Shown one piece after another: positions 50,601 through 62,600 of a DNA stretch of 64,000 bases. The translations under genes and the position numbers were made by a program. How positions within the stretch are numbered: the stretch's first letter is position 1; the number at the start of each line of letters is the position of its first letter. The notes under the pieces are model-generated. The model saw only the letters and a list, made by a program, of their open reading frames with translations, was not told the DNA's origin and did not search any database. Origin of the DNA: Erythrophleum ivorense (Eukaryota > Streptophyta > Magnoliopsida > Fabales > Fabaceae); assembly GCA_026724425.1 (NCBI GenBank), contig JAIUCV010000002.1:7817001-7881000 (forward strand), given 5' to 3'.

Positions 50601-53600
50601 CATCTTTGTTGATAATTACTCTAGAATTAGTTGGCTATAGTTAATGAAATCACATTTTGAGTTGCTTTCCATTTTTATTTCTTTTTACGTTGAAATCCAC
50701 ACTTAATTTATTTGTATTATCCATACTATGCGAAGTGTTTTCTACTATTAGAATCCCATATTTTTAAGGCAGAATTATAATAGTTTATTGTAGGTTAAAA
50801 TCAAAAGTTTTGTTTCCATTTTTATTCCTATTTTATGAGATTTTAAGTTGCATGCTTATTTCTTTTCATGTTAAAGTTGATCGGTTGATATTTTGTGGCC
50901 TTTATTCATTTTTCTTTATGTTGAGGATTAATTGGTTAATTTTTTGTAGCCCACTTTTTCTATATATTGTAGCTTTTATTTTGAAATAAAATAAGAAATT
51001 TTAGAGTGAAATTTTTTATGGTATCAGAGCCCTTAAGGACCTAAAACAATTTTGATAATTACTTTCGGCTTTATGCAAGCCTTTACCACCAATACCTTAG
51101 ACTCTACATCAGAGTCTTCTACTATTTCTCAGCTATACACCATTGAGAACATGTCATCTTCTTCCATGGGCACCGAAAATTTCCCTCTGATGATTATTGA
51201 CCATGAGTTGGATGGTCACAATTATTTACCATGGTTACAAAGTGCCTTGATGTTCATCCATGGTCATGGAAAGGAAGACTACATTAATAGAGAGGCTCCT
51301 CCACCTTTTGCCATAGATTCTAAATATGAGGTATGGTTTGCTAAAAATAATATAATTATGTCATGGTTAGTGAATTCCATAACTACTGAAATAGGTAAAA
51401 CCTTTGTCTTCTGCAAGACCATTAAGGAAATTTAGAATGTTGTGAAGGGCTTTTATTCTTTGATAGAGAACATAGTAGATTTGTTTCACATTAAGGAGAC
51501 TCTTTATGAGTTGAAACAAGGTAGTTTGGATGTTACTCAATATTAAAATAGTCTTGTGAAATTTTGGCAGTAGTTGGACTTATATGAGATCCATGAATGG
51601 ACTTGCAGTGTAGATGCTACCTACCATTGAAAGTTAAAGTAGAAAGAGAGAATTTTCTCTTTTCCTTTAGGTCTGAATCCCATCTTTGAAGCTGTTTGAG
51701 GAACAATTATGTCTACCAAACCCCTCCCTTTTCTCAGAAAAGTGTTTTATGAGATTAAATGAGAGGGGAGCTGGTTACAGCTAACTAGTGCAGGTTCAAA
51801 TACTTAACCCATGACTAAAGCTTCTGCCATGGCCATTAGAAGCAGTACCACCCCTAATTTCAAACAGAAGAAAGGTGGAAAAGCATAGTGTGACTATTAC
51901 AACAAGACTGGTCACACCAAGGAAATATGCTGGACAATTCTTGCCAAATCAACAAACTGGAAATCAAGGCAAAAAGATAAAACTAGTGAACCAATGATAA
52001 TCAATGATAACAAAACTGAATTTAAAACTAACCCTCTACCAAAAGCAGTGAGATTTGCTTCAAAAATTACTCAATAATAAAGATTAAAAGGACCATAATA
52101 ATTCAGAAAAAATTGTTGGTTCTATTTCTTTTGCTCAAGTTGAACTTGGGATTTATGAAAATGATTGGTGATGTTGAGCTCCAAGCTGTGCTTAACTTAA
52201 GGGCAAGTGTTGAAATCTCATATTTTTTGGGCAGAATTATGGTAGTTTATTATAGGCTAAAGTCAAATGTTGTATTTTCTTTTTTATTCCTATTCTATGA
52301 GATTTCAAATTGCATGGAACGAGTTGCACATACACCCAAGTACATTGGAACAAATAAATGAGTACTAGAATCAGGGTTTAATTGCCAAATGAGGGTTAGC
52401 CGATCTTATTACTACATAATCAATGTGAACAGTTAGAACTTGACCCGATTTTAGGTGTGGTCCGTTTTTTATTTTCTTTTATGTTGAAGTTGATTGGCTA
52501 GTATTCTGTGGCCTCTATTTCCTTTTATATTGGCTGATTTTCTTTGACCTACTTCCTTTATATATTGTCACCTATTTTCTTAAACATGAGTTTGCTGAAT
52601 GAAAGAATTGTCACCTTATGGAATTTGCTTATGCCTTATTGTTTCAAACGAAAGTGCTAAAACCTTTTTGGGCTGATGCTATTTATGCGAATGCTTATCT
52701 CACTAATCACATGCCATCCTTAATTTTAAATAGAAAGGTTTCTCAGTCAATATTGTTTCCTTCTCACTTAGTGTTTCCTTTCCCACTAAAGGTGTGTGGA
52801 TGTCCTTGTTTTGTTGTGATACTTGACAAACTGTTACTAAACTAAATCCAAAGTCCTTAACATGTGTATTTTTGGGTTACTTCTGCTTTCAAAAGAAGTA
52901 TCAATATTTCTCCCCTGAACTTGGTCAATATTTGGGTTTCTTCTTATGTAACTTTCTTTGAAACTAGTCTTTTCCTTTCCATTCCTTTATCTTATTCTCC
53001 TCACTCTTTTATATGTGAGTTAGATGATGATTTTCTTCTTTATAAGCTCACTTACTCTATCCAATCACCTTCAATCAAGCCTCATATCACATGGGTTTAC
53101 ACTTGGCGAGTGAGGCCTCCTTTCAGCAACTTTCGCTATGGATGCACCCCCTTAAGATTCCTTTACTTTACCTGCTTTTGCACTGGTAAACTCTAACATT
53201 GATCTTCCTATTGCCTTATGCAAAAGTAAACATATTTGTTCTTATCCTATTTCTTCATTTGTATCTTATAATGCTTTATCACCTTTATCATGTTTCTTTG
53301 TTTCTTCATTGGATTTTGTTTAGCTTCCTAGGACAACACATGAGGCATTAAATCATGATGGGTGGAGAAAGGCCATGAAAGAAGAGAGGATGCACCTTGA
53401 AAATAATGATACTCAAGAACTTGTGCATCCACCAACCAATAAAAGTGTTATTGGTTGTAAATGGGTGTTGGAGATCACATAATTATCTCTATTCCTTGTT
53501 AGTTAGCTTTTATTCTTCCTTATTTGTTTCCTTTATCTTTTAGTTATTATTATCAGGATTATTAGGAGTAATTTGTATTAGCTAATTTGTTGGGATTGAT

Positions 53601-56600
53601 TAGGAGATTTATTCCCTACTTCCCACTTTAAATATGTGTCTCCAACTCTTAAAAAGTAAGCAATAAGAAAAATCAGAAGCAACAAATTGCTCTAGTTCTT
53701 TGGGTCTCAAAAATCTTCATGGTATATTGCTTTAGTTTTTTAGGTCTCAAAAATCTTCATGGTATCAGAGCATTAAATCAAAAGATGCCATGATGAAGTT
53801 CGGGTTTGCCCTGACCGTAAATGGCCCAAATGGACATGGTTCCACAATTGAGGTACAATTAATTCTTCTATTGAAATCGACTCGCTTTGTCCACCAAATG
53901 CCTAGTGAACCACAAGCCACCATGCTAATCATCTCTGATAGTGATATGTCGATTAGCCTTGTTAAGAAGGCTCTAATTGGTCAAACCCATAAGTTTGACC
54001 ACCATATGATCATCCACACGCCACCACAACAAACTACGCTCTATTACACATGCTAACGTATGAGGGCATGTCACACGCCATGTTCTGTCATTGTTTGCCC
54101 AGACCGACTTAACTCAGTGTCCCCAGTTAATCCATGGTGTCAATGTGTCCCTCTTAAGGCCATACATAACACCACTCCTTTACTTGCCTATACCTTATAT
54201 CTTTGCTCCTCTATCTGTCAAGTTGGTAAGGCTATTGTTGTTCCCCTATTTCAGGAACCATCTAAGGTAATTCAACCTAGTCTTCTCGTAAACAATGTGA
54301 TAGAAATTAAGGTTGTGGCACAATCAAGTAATGCTTCTACAACATTAATTTCTTAGGCTCAACCATCCAAAATCTAGATTATTGATACCAATGCTACTGT
54401 GCAATCAGTAGTTTTTACAACAAGACTTCCAATATAGGGAATAAAGTTTTCAAGAAGGTACTACTACTAGGTCTGTGACATTATCTAAGAAATTGACCCT
54501 TCAAAATGAGCTTTTTGTACTTAATCTAACGTGCAATTTATGATCTATTAGTAAGTTTAACAAGGACCAACAATGTATGACTAAATTTTTCACTAGTGGT
54601 TGCCATTTTAGGACTTACAATCAAGACAAGTTATTGACAATGTTAAGGAACATGCAGAGCTCTACCTGAGTTTCATTTTGCTAGTTACACTACCAATGAC
54701 TTGATGTTATGGCACTTCAGGTTTGGTCACCCTAACTTCCAGTACTTAAGGATGTTATCTCCCCACCTATCAAGTGAAAATTTTAATTCTATTCCATGTG
54801 AAGTTTGTCAACTCTTAAAGGATTTAAAGGCTGTTCCATGTGAAGTTTGTCAACTCTTAAAGCATTTAAAGGTTGTTACCTTTCACACCACCATAAACCT
54901 TTTCAATCCTCCACCTTAATCCATAGTGATGTATGAGATCACTCCAAAATCTCTAATGTTTTGGATGCTAGATGGTTTGCAACTTTTATAAATGATCATA
55001 TTGTCTTACTTGGGTCTTCCTCATGAAAGAAAAATCTTAAGTGCCTCACATTTTCAAAAATTTGAACATCATGGTTCAAACTTAATTCCACACTAGGATT
55101 CAAACCCTTAAAACTAACAATGGCAAAGAATACATCAACTCTATCCTAAAGGATTATCTAGACAACCAAGGCATTCTTCATGAAACCTCTTGTGTGGATA
55201 CACCTTAACAAAATAGGGTTGTTAAAAAAAAAAGTAAGCATCTTTTGGAAGTGGCTAAGGCTCTTATGATATCCACAAATGTACCAAAATATTTTTAGGA
55301 AAAAACTATTCTCACTGCTATTTACCTTATCAATAGGATGCCTTCCAAAATTCCAGCTTTTTATACACCTTGTCAACAACTTCTCCAAGCCTACCCTCAC
55401 ACCCACACTCTATCTTCCTTACCTCTCAAAGTTCTCAGTTTTACTTCTTTTATGCACATTTATCATAGAGGTAAACTTAATCCTAAAGCCTTTAAATGCA
55501 TCTTCCTTGGCTACTCCTTTAACAAAACAAGCTTCAAATGCTACTCACCGATTACTAAACAGTTTTACACTACTTTAGATGTTACCTTTGAAACACAACC
55601 TTATCACACCAAAAATCCCATTCAGGGGGAAAGTCAATATCAAGTGGGATGGAATTTGTTAGCACTTGAGCTTCATTCTTACTCTTGAACTTGTGACAAT
55701 AATCATTCCTCATCACCTAAACCTAATAATCATCCCTCATTGCCTGAACTTGAACTTGCGATCAATAATCCCTCACCATCTACTATCGAGCTCGTAGTTG
55801 ACTTGCCTACAAATTTTAATGAACCCGAGAGCAGACTAAAAGGGATATAGTAGAAAGAACTTCAAGTCTACACCAAAAAAGAAAAGGTGGATGTTGTAAA
55901 GCCTGACATAACTCTAAGGCAAGGCCAAGATACCTAATCATGTCCAAGTAAGCCTGCTAATGATAATAATGATCTAAGTTTACCTATTGCATTAAGGTAA
56001 GGAGTAAGAGCTAGCACACAACATCCTATTAGTTACTTTGTTAGCTACGAGAAACTCACACTTAGCTATAAGAACTTTGTGGCTAGTATATCTTTAGAAA
56101 GACTACCTTAGAATGTGCGGGAGGCCCTAGGTTACCAGAATGGAAGAAGACTATTTAAAATGAAATGTAAGCTTTTGAAAAGAATAATACCTAGCAAGTA
56201 ATTGATCTCCTAAAAAGGAAAAAAAAAGCTATTAGTTACAAGTGGGTTTTCACTATCAAATACAATCCTATGGTAGTATAAACTGTCATAAAGTTAGATT
56301 GGTAACTAAAAGGTTTATGCAAACCCATAGAATCGACTACTAGGAGACATCTGCTCTAATTACTAAATTTAATACTATTAGGTTATTGTTGTTTTTAATA
56401 GCAAATTTAGATTGGTAACTTTATCAATTAGAGTCAAAAATACTTTCTTAAATGAGGATCTTAAGGAAGAAGTTTTCATGGACATTCCCCCTATTGTTTA
56501 CAATCTTGATGGCAAAAACAAACTGTGCATATTGAACAATTCCTTGTATAGTTTTAAAAAGTCAGAAAGGCATGGTTTGAGAAGTTTACAAAAGAGCTGT

Positions 56601-59600
56601 AAAGAGCTATAACTATGTGTAAGGGCAGGCTAATCATACTTTATTCTTAAAATTTTCTCTTGAAAGAAAGATTGTTATTCTAATTGTTATGTTAATGATA
56701 TCATTGTTATAAGAGATTTTCATAAAGAAATCAAAAATTTGAAGGGAGCTCTTGCAAAAGACTTTGAGATTAAGAATCTCAATAAAATGGGGTATTTTTT
56801 GGGAATAAAAATAGCAAGATGTCATAAGGAAATTACAATTTCTCAATAGAAGTACGCTTTATACCTTCTTGAAGAGACTGGGATGCTTGGTTGCAAACCA
56901 ATTGACACTCCTATGGAGGTGACCTATAAAGAAGGATTGAAACAAGAAGGTGCTCTAGTTGACACGGGAAGGTATAAGCTCTTGCAAGAGACTTTCAGAT
57001 TAAGGATCTCGGAAAAATGAGGTATTTTTTAGGAATGAAAGTAGCAAGATCTTAAAAGGGAATTACACTTTCTCAACAAAAGTACACTTTAGACCTTCTT
57101 GAAAAGATTAGGATGCTTGTTGCAAGCTAGCTAATACCCCACTATAGAGGTGACTTATAAAGAAAGATTAAAATAAGAAAGTGCTCCAGCTGACATAGAA
57201 AGGTATCAAAGGTTAGCTAGAAAACTTATTTATCTTTCTCACACAAAACCTGATATTAGCTTTCCAATAAGTGTGGTTGGTTAGCTAATATATGAACAAA
57301 CCAACTTAAGTGCATATGAAAGCTATTTATAGAATCCTAATATACCTGAAGATGACTCCTAGTAAAAGCATTTCTTTTAAGAAAGGTACATCTAAGGGTA
57401 TAGAAGTTTACACTGATGTAAATTGGACAGGGCTTGTCACCAATAAAAGATCCACATCTAAGTATTGCACCTTTGGTGTGGGAAAATATCGTCACATGGA
57501 GAAGTAAGAAACAAGTTGTTGTAGCAAGAAGCAATGCTGAAACAGAATTTACAGCTCTAGCTTATGGGATATGTGAAATTCTATGGCCTAAAAGAATAAT
57601 GAACGAACTGAGAATCCCTATGAATGAACCTATAAAAATATTTTGTGACAATATAACAACAATTAGTATTGCAAAAAATCCTATGTATCATGATAGAACA
57701 AAGCATGATGAGATTGATCAACATCTTATTAAGAAAACACTTAAAGTGAGTATTCTTGAATTGACACACATATCAACCAGTGTTACCTGATACACAATTT
57801 GGTAAGATACGCAATACACTAATTTATATAATTCTCACTACTAGGAGATATATTTAATTAATATACTAATTTAATAAGTAATATAGTATAAAATTATAAA
57901 TATCTAATTTATATAATATTTTTATATGTTTAATAGATGAATAATTAAAAAAGTTAATAAATATAATTATATAAAAAATAAATAATTTAAAACTTAAATT
58001 TTAAATTCATAACTTACAAATTTTAATTAAACAAGTTCAAAAAAATATCAAAATATGAAATTTATATATTTTAAATAAATTATTATATTATATATTAATT
58101 TTTTTATTTATTATATTATATATTAAAATAATATATTTCAATTCCCTTGATTATACTCATCATCTTTAAATCTGCTCACACTTCTTATGATTAAAGGCCG
58201 TGAGCAAATGAAGAGTCACATCTTCACAGGTAAATGAAGGCTGAAGTCAACATTTCTTTCTAATTAATTTTGGATGGTTCACTAGCATCCTTCTCGACTC
58301 TTTCGGTCCTGGGGCAGGACAATACAACTCCCTTCTCCCCTAAATGAAGATGCAAGACGACAAAATGAAATCAAGAAGAAGAAGCGACTTGCTTTTACAG
58401 ATCTACCCATTGGCTTAATGGCAGCGCTTAACTTCAAGTAAATTGAAAATAGGCTTAATTTTGTCTAGAATTCTAGATTCCCTCTTCCTCTTCTTCAATT
58501 TCTTGGCTGTGGGTTGTTTGGATTTGTGATGTTTGTTGTGCTTTGGATATGGAAATGCTGATTTTTTAATCCTCCCTTAGTCCCTCTTCCTTTTTCATCA
58601 AATTGAAGCATTTGGAGTTCCCGTATGATTCACGAACGAATGCATACGGAGTTCGTATACATAATGAACAAATTAGGCAACACTAATATCAACCCAAAGT
58701 CAAGTAACTGATCTTTTGACTAAGGCCTTGCCTCAGATCAAGTTTGAAGGACTAATTAACAAGTTGGGCATATTAGATATCTACAACCTAACTTGAGGGA
58801 AAGTGTTGGAAATTATATAATTATCTATATTCCCCATTAATTAGCCTTTATTCTTCCTTATTTGTTTCCTATTTTTTTCCTTATCTTTTAGTTATTGTTA
58901 TCAATATTATTGGGAGTAATTTGTATTAGCTGATTTCTTGGGATTGATTAGGAGATTTGTTCGCTGTTCTCCACTTTAAATGTGTCTCTAACTCTTGAAA
59001 AGTGAGAATAAGAAAAACAAGAAGTAGTGAATTGCTCTGGTTTTTTAGGTCTAAAAAATCTTCAATGGGCATATGCAATAAAGATGAATTCTAATGGCGC
59101 CATTGCCCAGTTAAAGAACCAATTAATGGCTAAGCAGTATACCCAAACTTATGATATTGATTATACAGATACCTTTTCATTGGTAGGGAAATTTACCTTG
59201 GTTCACCTTTTCATCTCCCTTGATGCCTTCTATCAAGGGCCTTTTCACCAGCTTGACGTAAAAATGCATTTTTTCCATGGTAACTTAGTAGAAGTGTATA
59301 TAGAACACCTACTAAGGTTTGTTGCTCAAGAGGAGTTTAGGAAGGATTATATATTGAAGAAATCCTTGTATGGGTTGAAACAATTCTCCAGAGCCTGGTT
59401 TGGTCGCTTTAGTAATGCAAACATAGAATTTTGATTGAAGAGTAGTTATAATCACATAGTATTTTTTAGACATACAAATGCAAGTTGCATTTTACTAAGG
59501 GTATATGTTAATGATATTGTTCTCATAGGTAGTGGTGAACAAGGTATTCATAATTTGAAGGGCTTCCTTCAAAACCAGTTCCAAACAAAAGATCTAGGTG

Positions 59601-62600
59601 ACTTGAGATATTTCCTAGTTATTGAAGTAATGTGGTCAAAGAGAGGTATTCTCCTTTCACAAAGAAAGTATGTACCAGATTTACCTGATGAAATGGGGTT
59701 ATTGGGATATAAACCGTGTGAGACATTTATGGAACCAAATCTGAAGTTGTCTACTACTAATGGTGATGCACTTAGTGACCCAAAGAAATATAGACAATTG
59801 GTTGGGAAATTGAATTATTAACCAGTGACATGTCCAAATATTCCTTTCCCAGTGAATGCAGTGAGCCAATTCATTTCCCCATTTAGCACCATTCATTGGA
59901 ATGCATTAGTTTGAATCATAAAATATTTCAAGCAAGCTCCTAGCAAAGGTATAATGTATACTAATCATGGGCATATGCAGGTGCAAGCCTTCAATGATGC
60001 TGATTCAGCAGGATCACCTACCAATCAAAGCTTTACTACAAGATATTGTGTTTTTGTAGGAGGAAATCTAGTCTCATCGAGAAGCAAAAAAAGCAAAATG
60101 TTGTAGCGCAATCAAGTGCAATGGCTGAATATTGCACTAGGACCCAACAACACATTAACTTATGTAGGTCAAACATTTGCTCTTTGAAATTTGGTTTAAC
60201 ATATCTCTTCCAATGCAGTTATAGTGTGACAATCAAGCTGCTATGCATCTCATCCAACCCTATGTTCCATGAGAGAAAAAAACACATCTATATAGATTGT
60301 CATTTTGTGTGTGAGAAGATACATCGAAATCTAATTTCCACATCATATGTTTGCACAGGACAACAATTAGTTGATGCCTAATGTGTTCACTAAAGCCACT
60401 AATGGGACGACAATTGATTTTATTTTTGACAAGCTAGGCATGATTAACATCCATGTTGCAGCTTGAAAGGGAGTGATATAAATATATGGACTTTAAGGTT
60501 TGGGCTTATGTTTTATTCTCCTAATACTAGTAGAATGTACTACACGTATTTATCAGTTATATATATGTATATATATAAATAAGATAGTTAAGGAGATTGA
60601 CTAATTTAGTCAGTTCCTCATCAAATATCTTTCTCTGATTACAAAAAGAAAACAAGAAATATTTAAAAGAGGTTAAACAGAAACAAATGATGCAGCCCAG
60701 CAGCAAAATTTGAATGAGGATATCCATGTCTTTGACTCAAACCTCTAATACCTCAAAATGCTAACTAGATAGATGAATAGAATTTTAATGCTTCTATTAT
60801 ATTATTTTAACTATCTATTCTATTTGCTTCCTTTAAATGGGAGAAGACGAATAAAAACAAATCTGCAGCATAGATTCCAAATGTTAACATCAAAATTTAT
60901 ATATTATATGATAATAATATGCCCCCAAAGCATTAGGGTTTGAACTCAATATATGCTTACACTTGTGTCTGGAAAAATATCTTCTCCAAAAAATATATTT
61001 AAAAAAATTTAGCACTATGTCTTCTATTACTCAAATGTCTTAAAAATTTAGCACCATATCTAAAATTATTGTTTGCAGAAAAGAATATCTGATGGTACTA
61101 ATGCTCAATAAGTAAAATCATTTTTAGTTCCAGTTCTGATATAAAATTCCAGTCATACCAAAAAATTTAAAAAAAAAATTGTAAAAAGCAGTTCACAGGC
61201 AAAGGAGGGTCACTGAAAGAGATTATGGTTACAAAATGTCTGGTGAAACTTATATAGCTAGATACCCGACTTAAAAAATATATAGCACCTGTCCAAAGTC
61301 TAGTGCATACCTTTAACGTCTTCAAGTATGCAGTGAGGTCACAGATAAGTCCATCCCTCAGATCAGTTCTAAAATGTGGTTCTGAAACAATCGGGCGATC
61401 ATAGCTTGCAAGTTTCTCTCTTGTGAGACCATTTGCATTTAATGTTTCCCAATAAACATTAATTCTGAAACCGCACCTTACATAATTTATTAGTGCCTAT
61501 TACAACAATAAATATGAATTTTGATAAGTATTCTCATATACTTATCAGACCAGGTCACTATTGTCAGTATAGCAGTACCATGCTATTCAATAAGAATTTG
61601 ATCTTTGGTAGGAGTACTGATTATCACTTCAGGGTCAACTACACTAAATAAAACAAGTTTGTAACAAATTGACATGGGGTGGTTAAAGTAAAAATTAGGA
61701 AAATGATAGCTTAAGATTAATAAGAAAAATAACATTAATAATAAGGTAGGACAGACAAAAACAGAAGAGGGTGGAGAGAAGAGAAAAAAGGAGAGGGAGA
61801 GAAAGAGAGAGAAATGAAGCAGAAGGAAAAAGAGGGAGGACAAACAATTCAATAGATGTCTTAATTCCAAGAAATAGACTAAGAACTCAAAGTACCAAGC
61901 AATTCTTTAATAGTCAAACACCTTATAGTCATTATAGACAACCAACCTGATGGTCAAGTAATCTTCTTTTTTAAAAAAAAAAAAGAAACCAAGATACTAT
62001 TAATCATAAATCTCCTATTTACTATAAGTTCTCAACATATATATCTACAGTCATAACAGTTATCATAAATATTAAAATCCTATTTTCCATTATGCCTTTC
62101 TCATACTATCAAATACCCTGAAAATTTTCAGAAAAATGAATGTGCAGATACCATGAAAAATGATCTATTTCAATTCAAAGAAAGTACATAACCAGCTAGC
62201 TTGACTTCAATTAGACATAAACCTGAAAACATAGGATCAATAATGGAGCAAAATGTCCTGCTTACTTAGTTACCTCACATATTATTACATCATCAGGGCT
62301 ACTATTGTTGTGCAACTTTTGATGCCACTCCTCCATCATGCCTGTCCTGCAGTCATTATTTCTCTGAAAAGACCAAAAAAAAAAGGGGGGGCATAGAGTG
62401 GCCTTATTAAGCAAAGGATAATTTAAGTCTGCAGACAATTGTATTTGCACATACCTGAATCATAAGTATTTCATCACGGATTAGCTGACCAACATCACCC
62501 TGACCTCCACGACCGATACATGTCATTATCAGTCTCACTATCTCCCTATCACTTGGCTGGTTTAGGTATATTTTTTGCAGCGAATAAGTAAACCTGTCTT

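Larger units (their letters stand above)
53466..59064 (+). mobile_element. Copia retrotransposon D inserted in B reverse transcriptase
   Basis: LTRs at 53466-53759 (294 bp) and 58804-59064 (261 bp) start TGTTGGA and end CTTCA. The target duplication ATGGG is at 53461-53465 and 59065-59069. PBS TGGTATCAGAGC is at 53760-53771 and the polypurine tract (GAGGGAAAG) ends at 58803. Parts: short gag remnant (53.79-54.35 kb), gag-pre-integrase (about 54.70-54.90), integrase (about 54.93-55.69), reverse transcriptase (about 56.13-57.21, containing a 230 bp duplication), and RNase H and tail (57.31-57.78 and 58.69-58.80). A DNA element splits the tail. Frames are broken repeatedly. Confidence 0.9.
48875..60643 (+). 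mobile_element. Outer Copia retrotransposon B (interrupted by C and D)
   Basis: The left LTR (48875-49315, 441 bp, starting TGTTTTATATAC) and right LTR (60474-60643, 170 bp) end in TTACA and are flanked by AAAAG at 48870-48874 and 60644-60648. The PBS-like TGGTATTGAAGCC follows at 49316 and a purine tract (GAAAGGGAG) precedes the right LTR. Parts: protease remnant (about 49.98-50.2 kb, SSATNHT, VTLADGS), integrase (about 50.57-50.74 and 52.58-52.85 kb, FADNYSR-like then MEFAYALLFQTKVLKPFWAD), and reverse transcriptase (about 53.34-53.46 and 59.07-59.83 kb). The RT carries DVKMHFFHGN and a degenerate YVND where YVDD is usual. RNase H lies at about 59.97-60.40 kb. Most of gag is missing. Stops are scattered throughout, so it is dead. 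Confidence 0.88.
48661..61310 (-). other. GWD2 giant intron 2 (12.65 kb, nested retrotransposons)
   Basis: It separates YLKTLK (61311-61496) from AVHAGVDF (48598-48660). Almost all of it is one nest: Copia B (48875-60643) containing Copia C (about 50746-52575) and Copia D (53466-59064), with D containing a 907 bp DNA element. Native intron remains only at 48661-48869 and about 60.65-61.31 kb. All three Copia elements read on the plus strand, antisense to GWD2. Confidence 0.9.

Noticed and set aside
61465..61476. A possible 12-base intron (GTGCGGTTTCAG) splitting the 61311-61496 GWD2 exon and leaving a 20-base microexon
   Set aside because: Far too short to splice, and reading straight through gives VRCGFRINVYW, the better family match.
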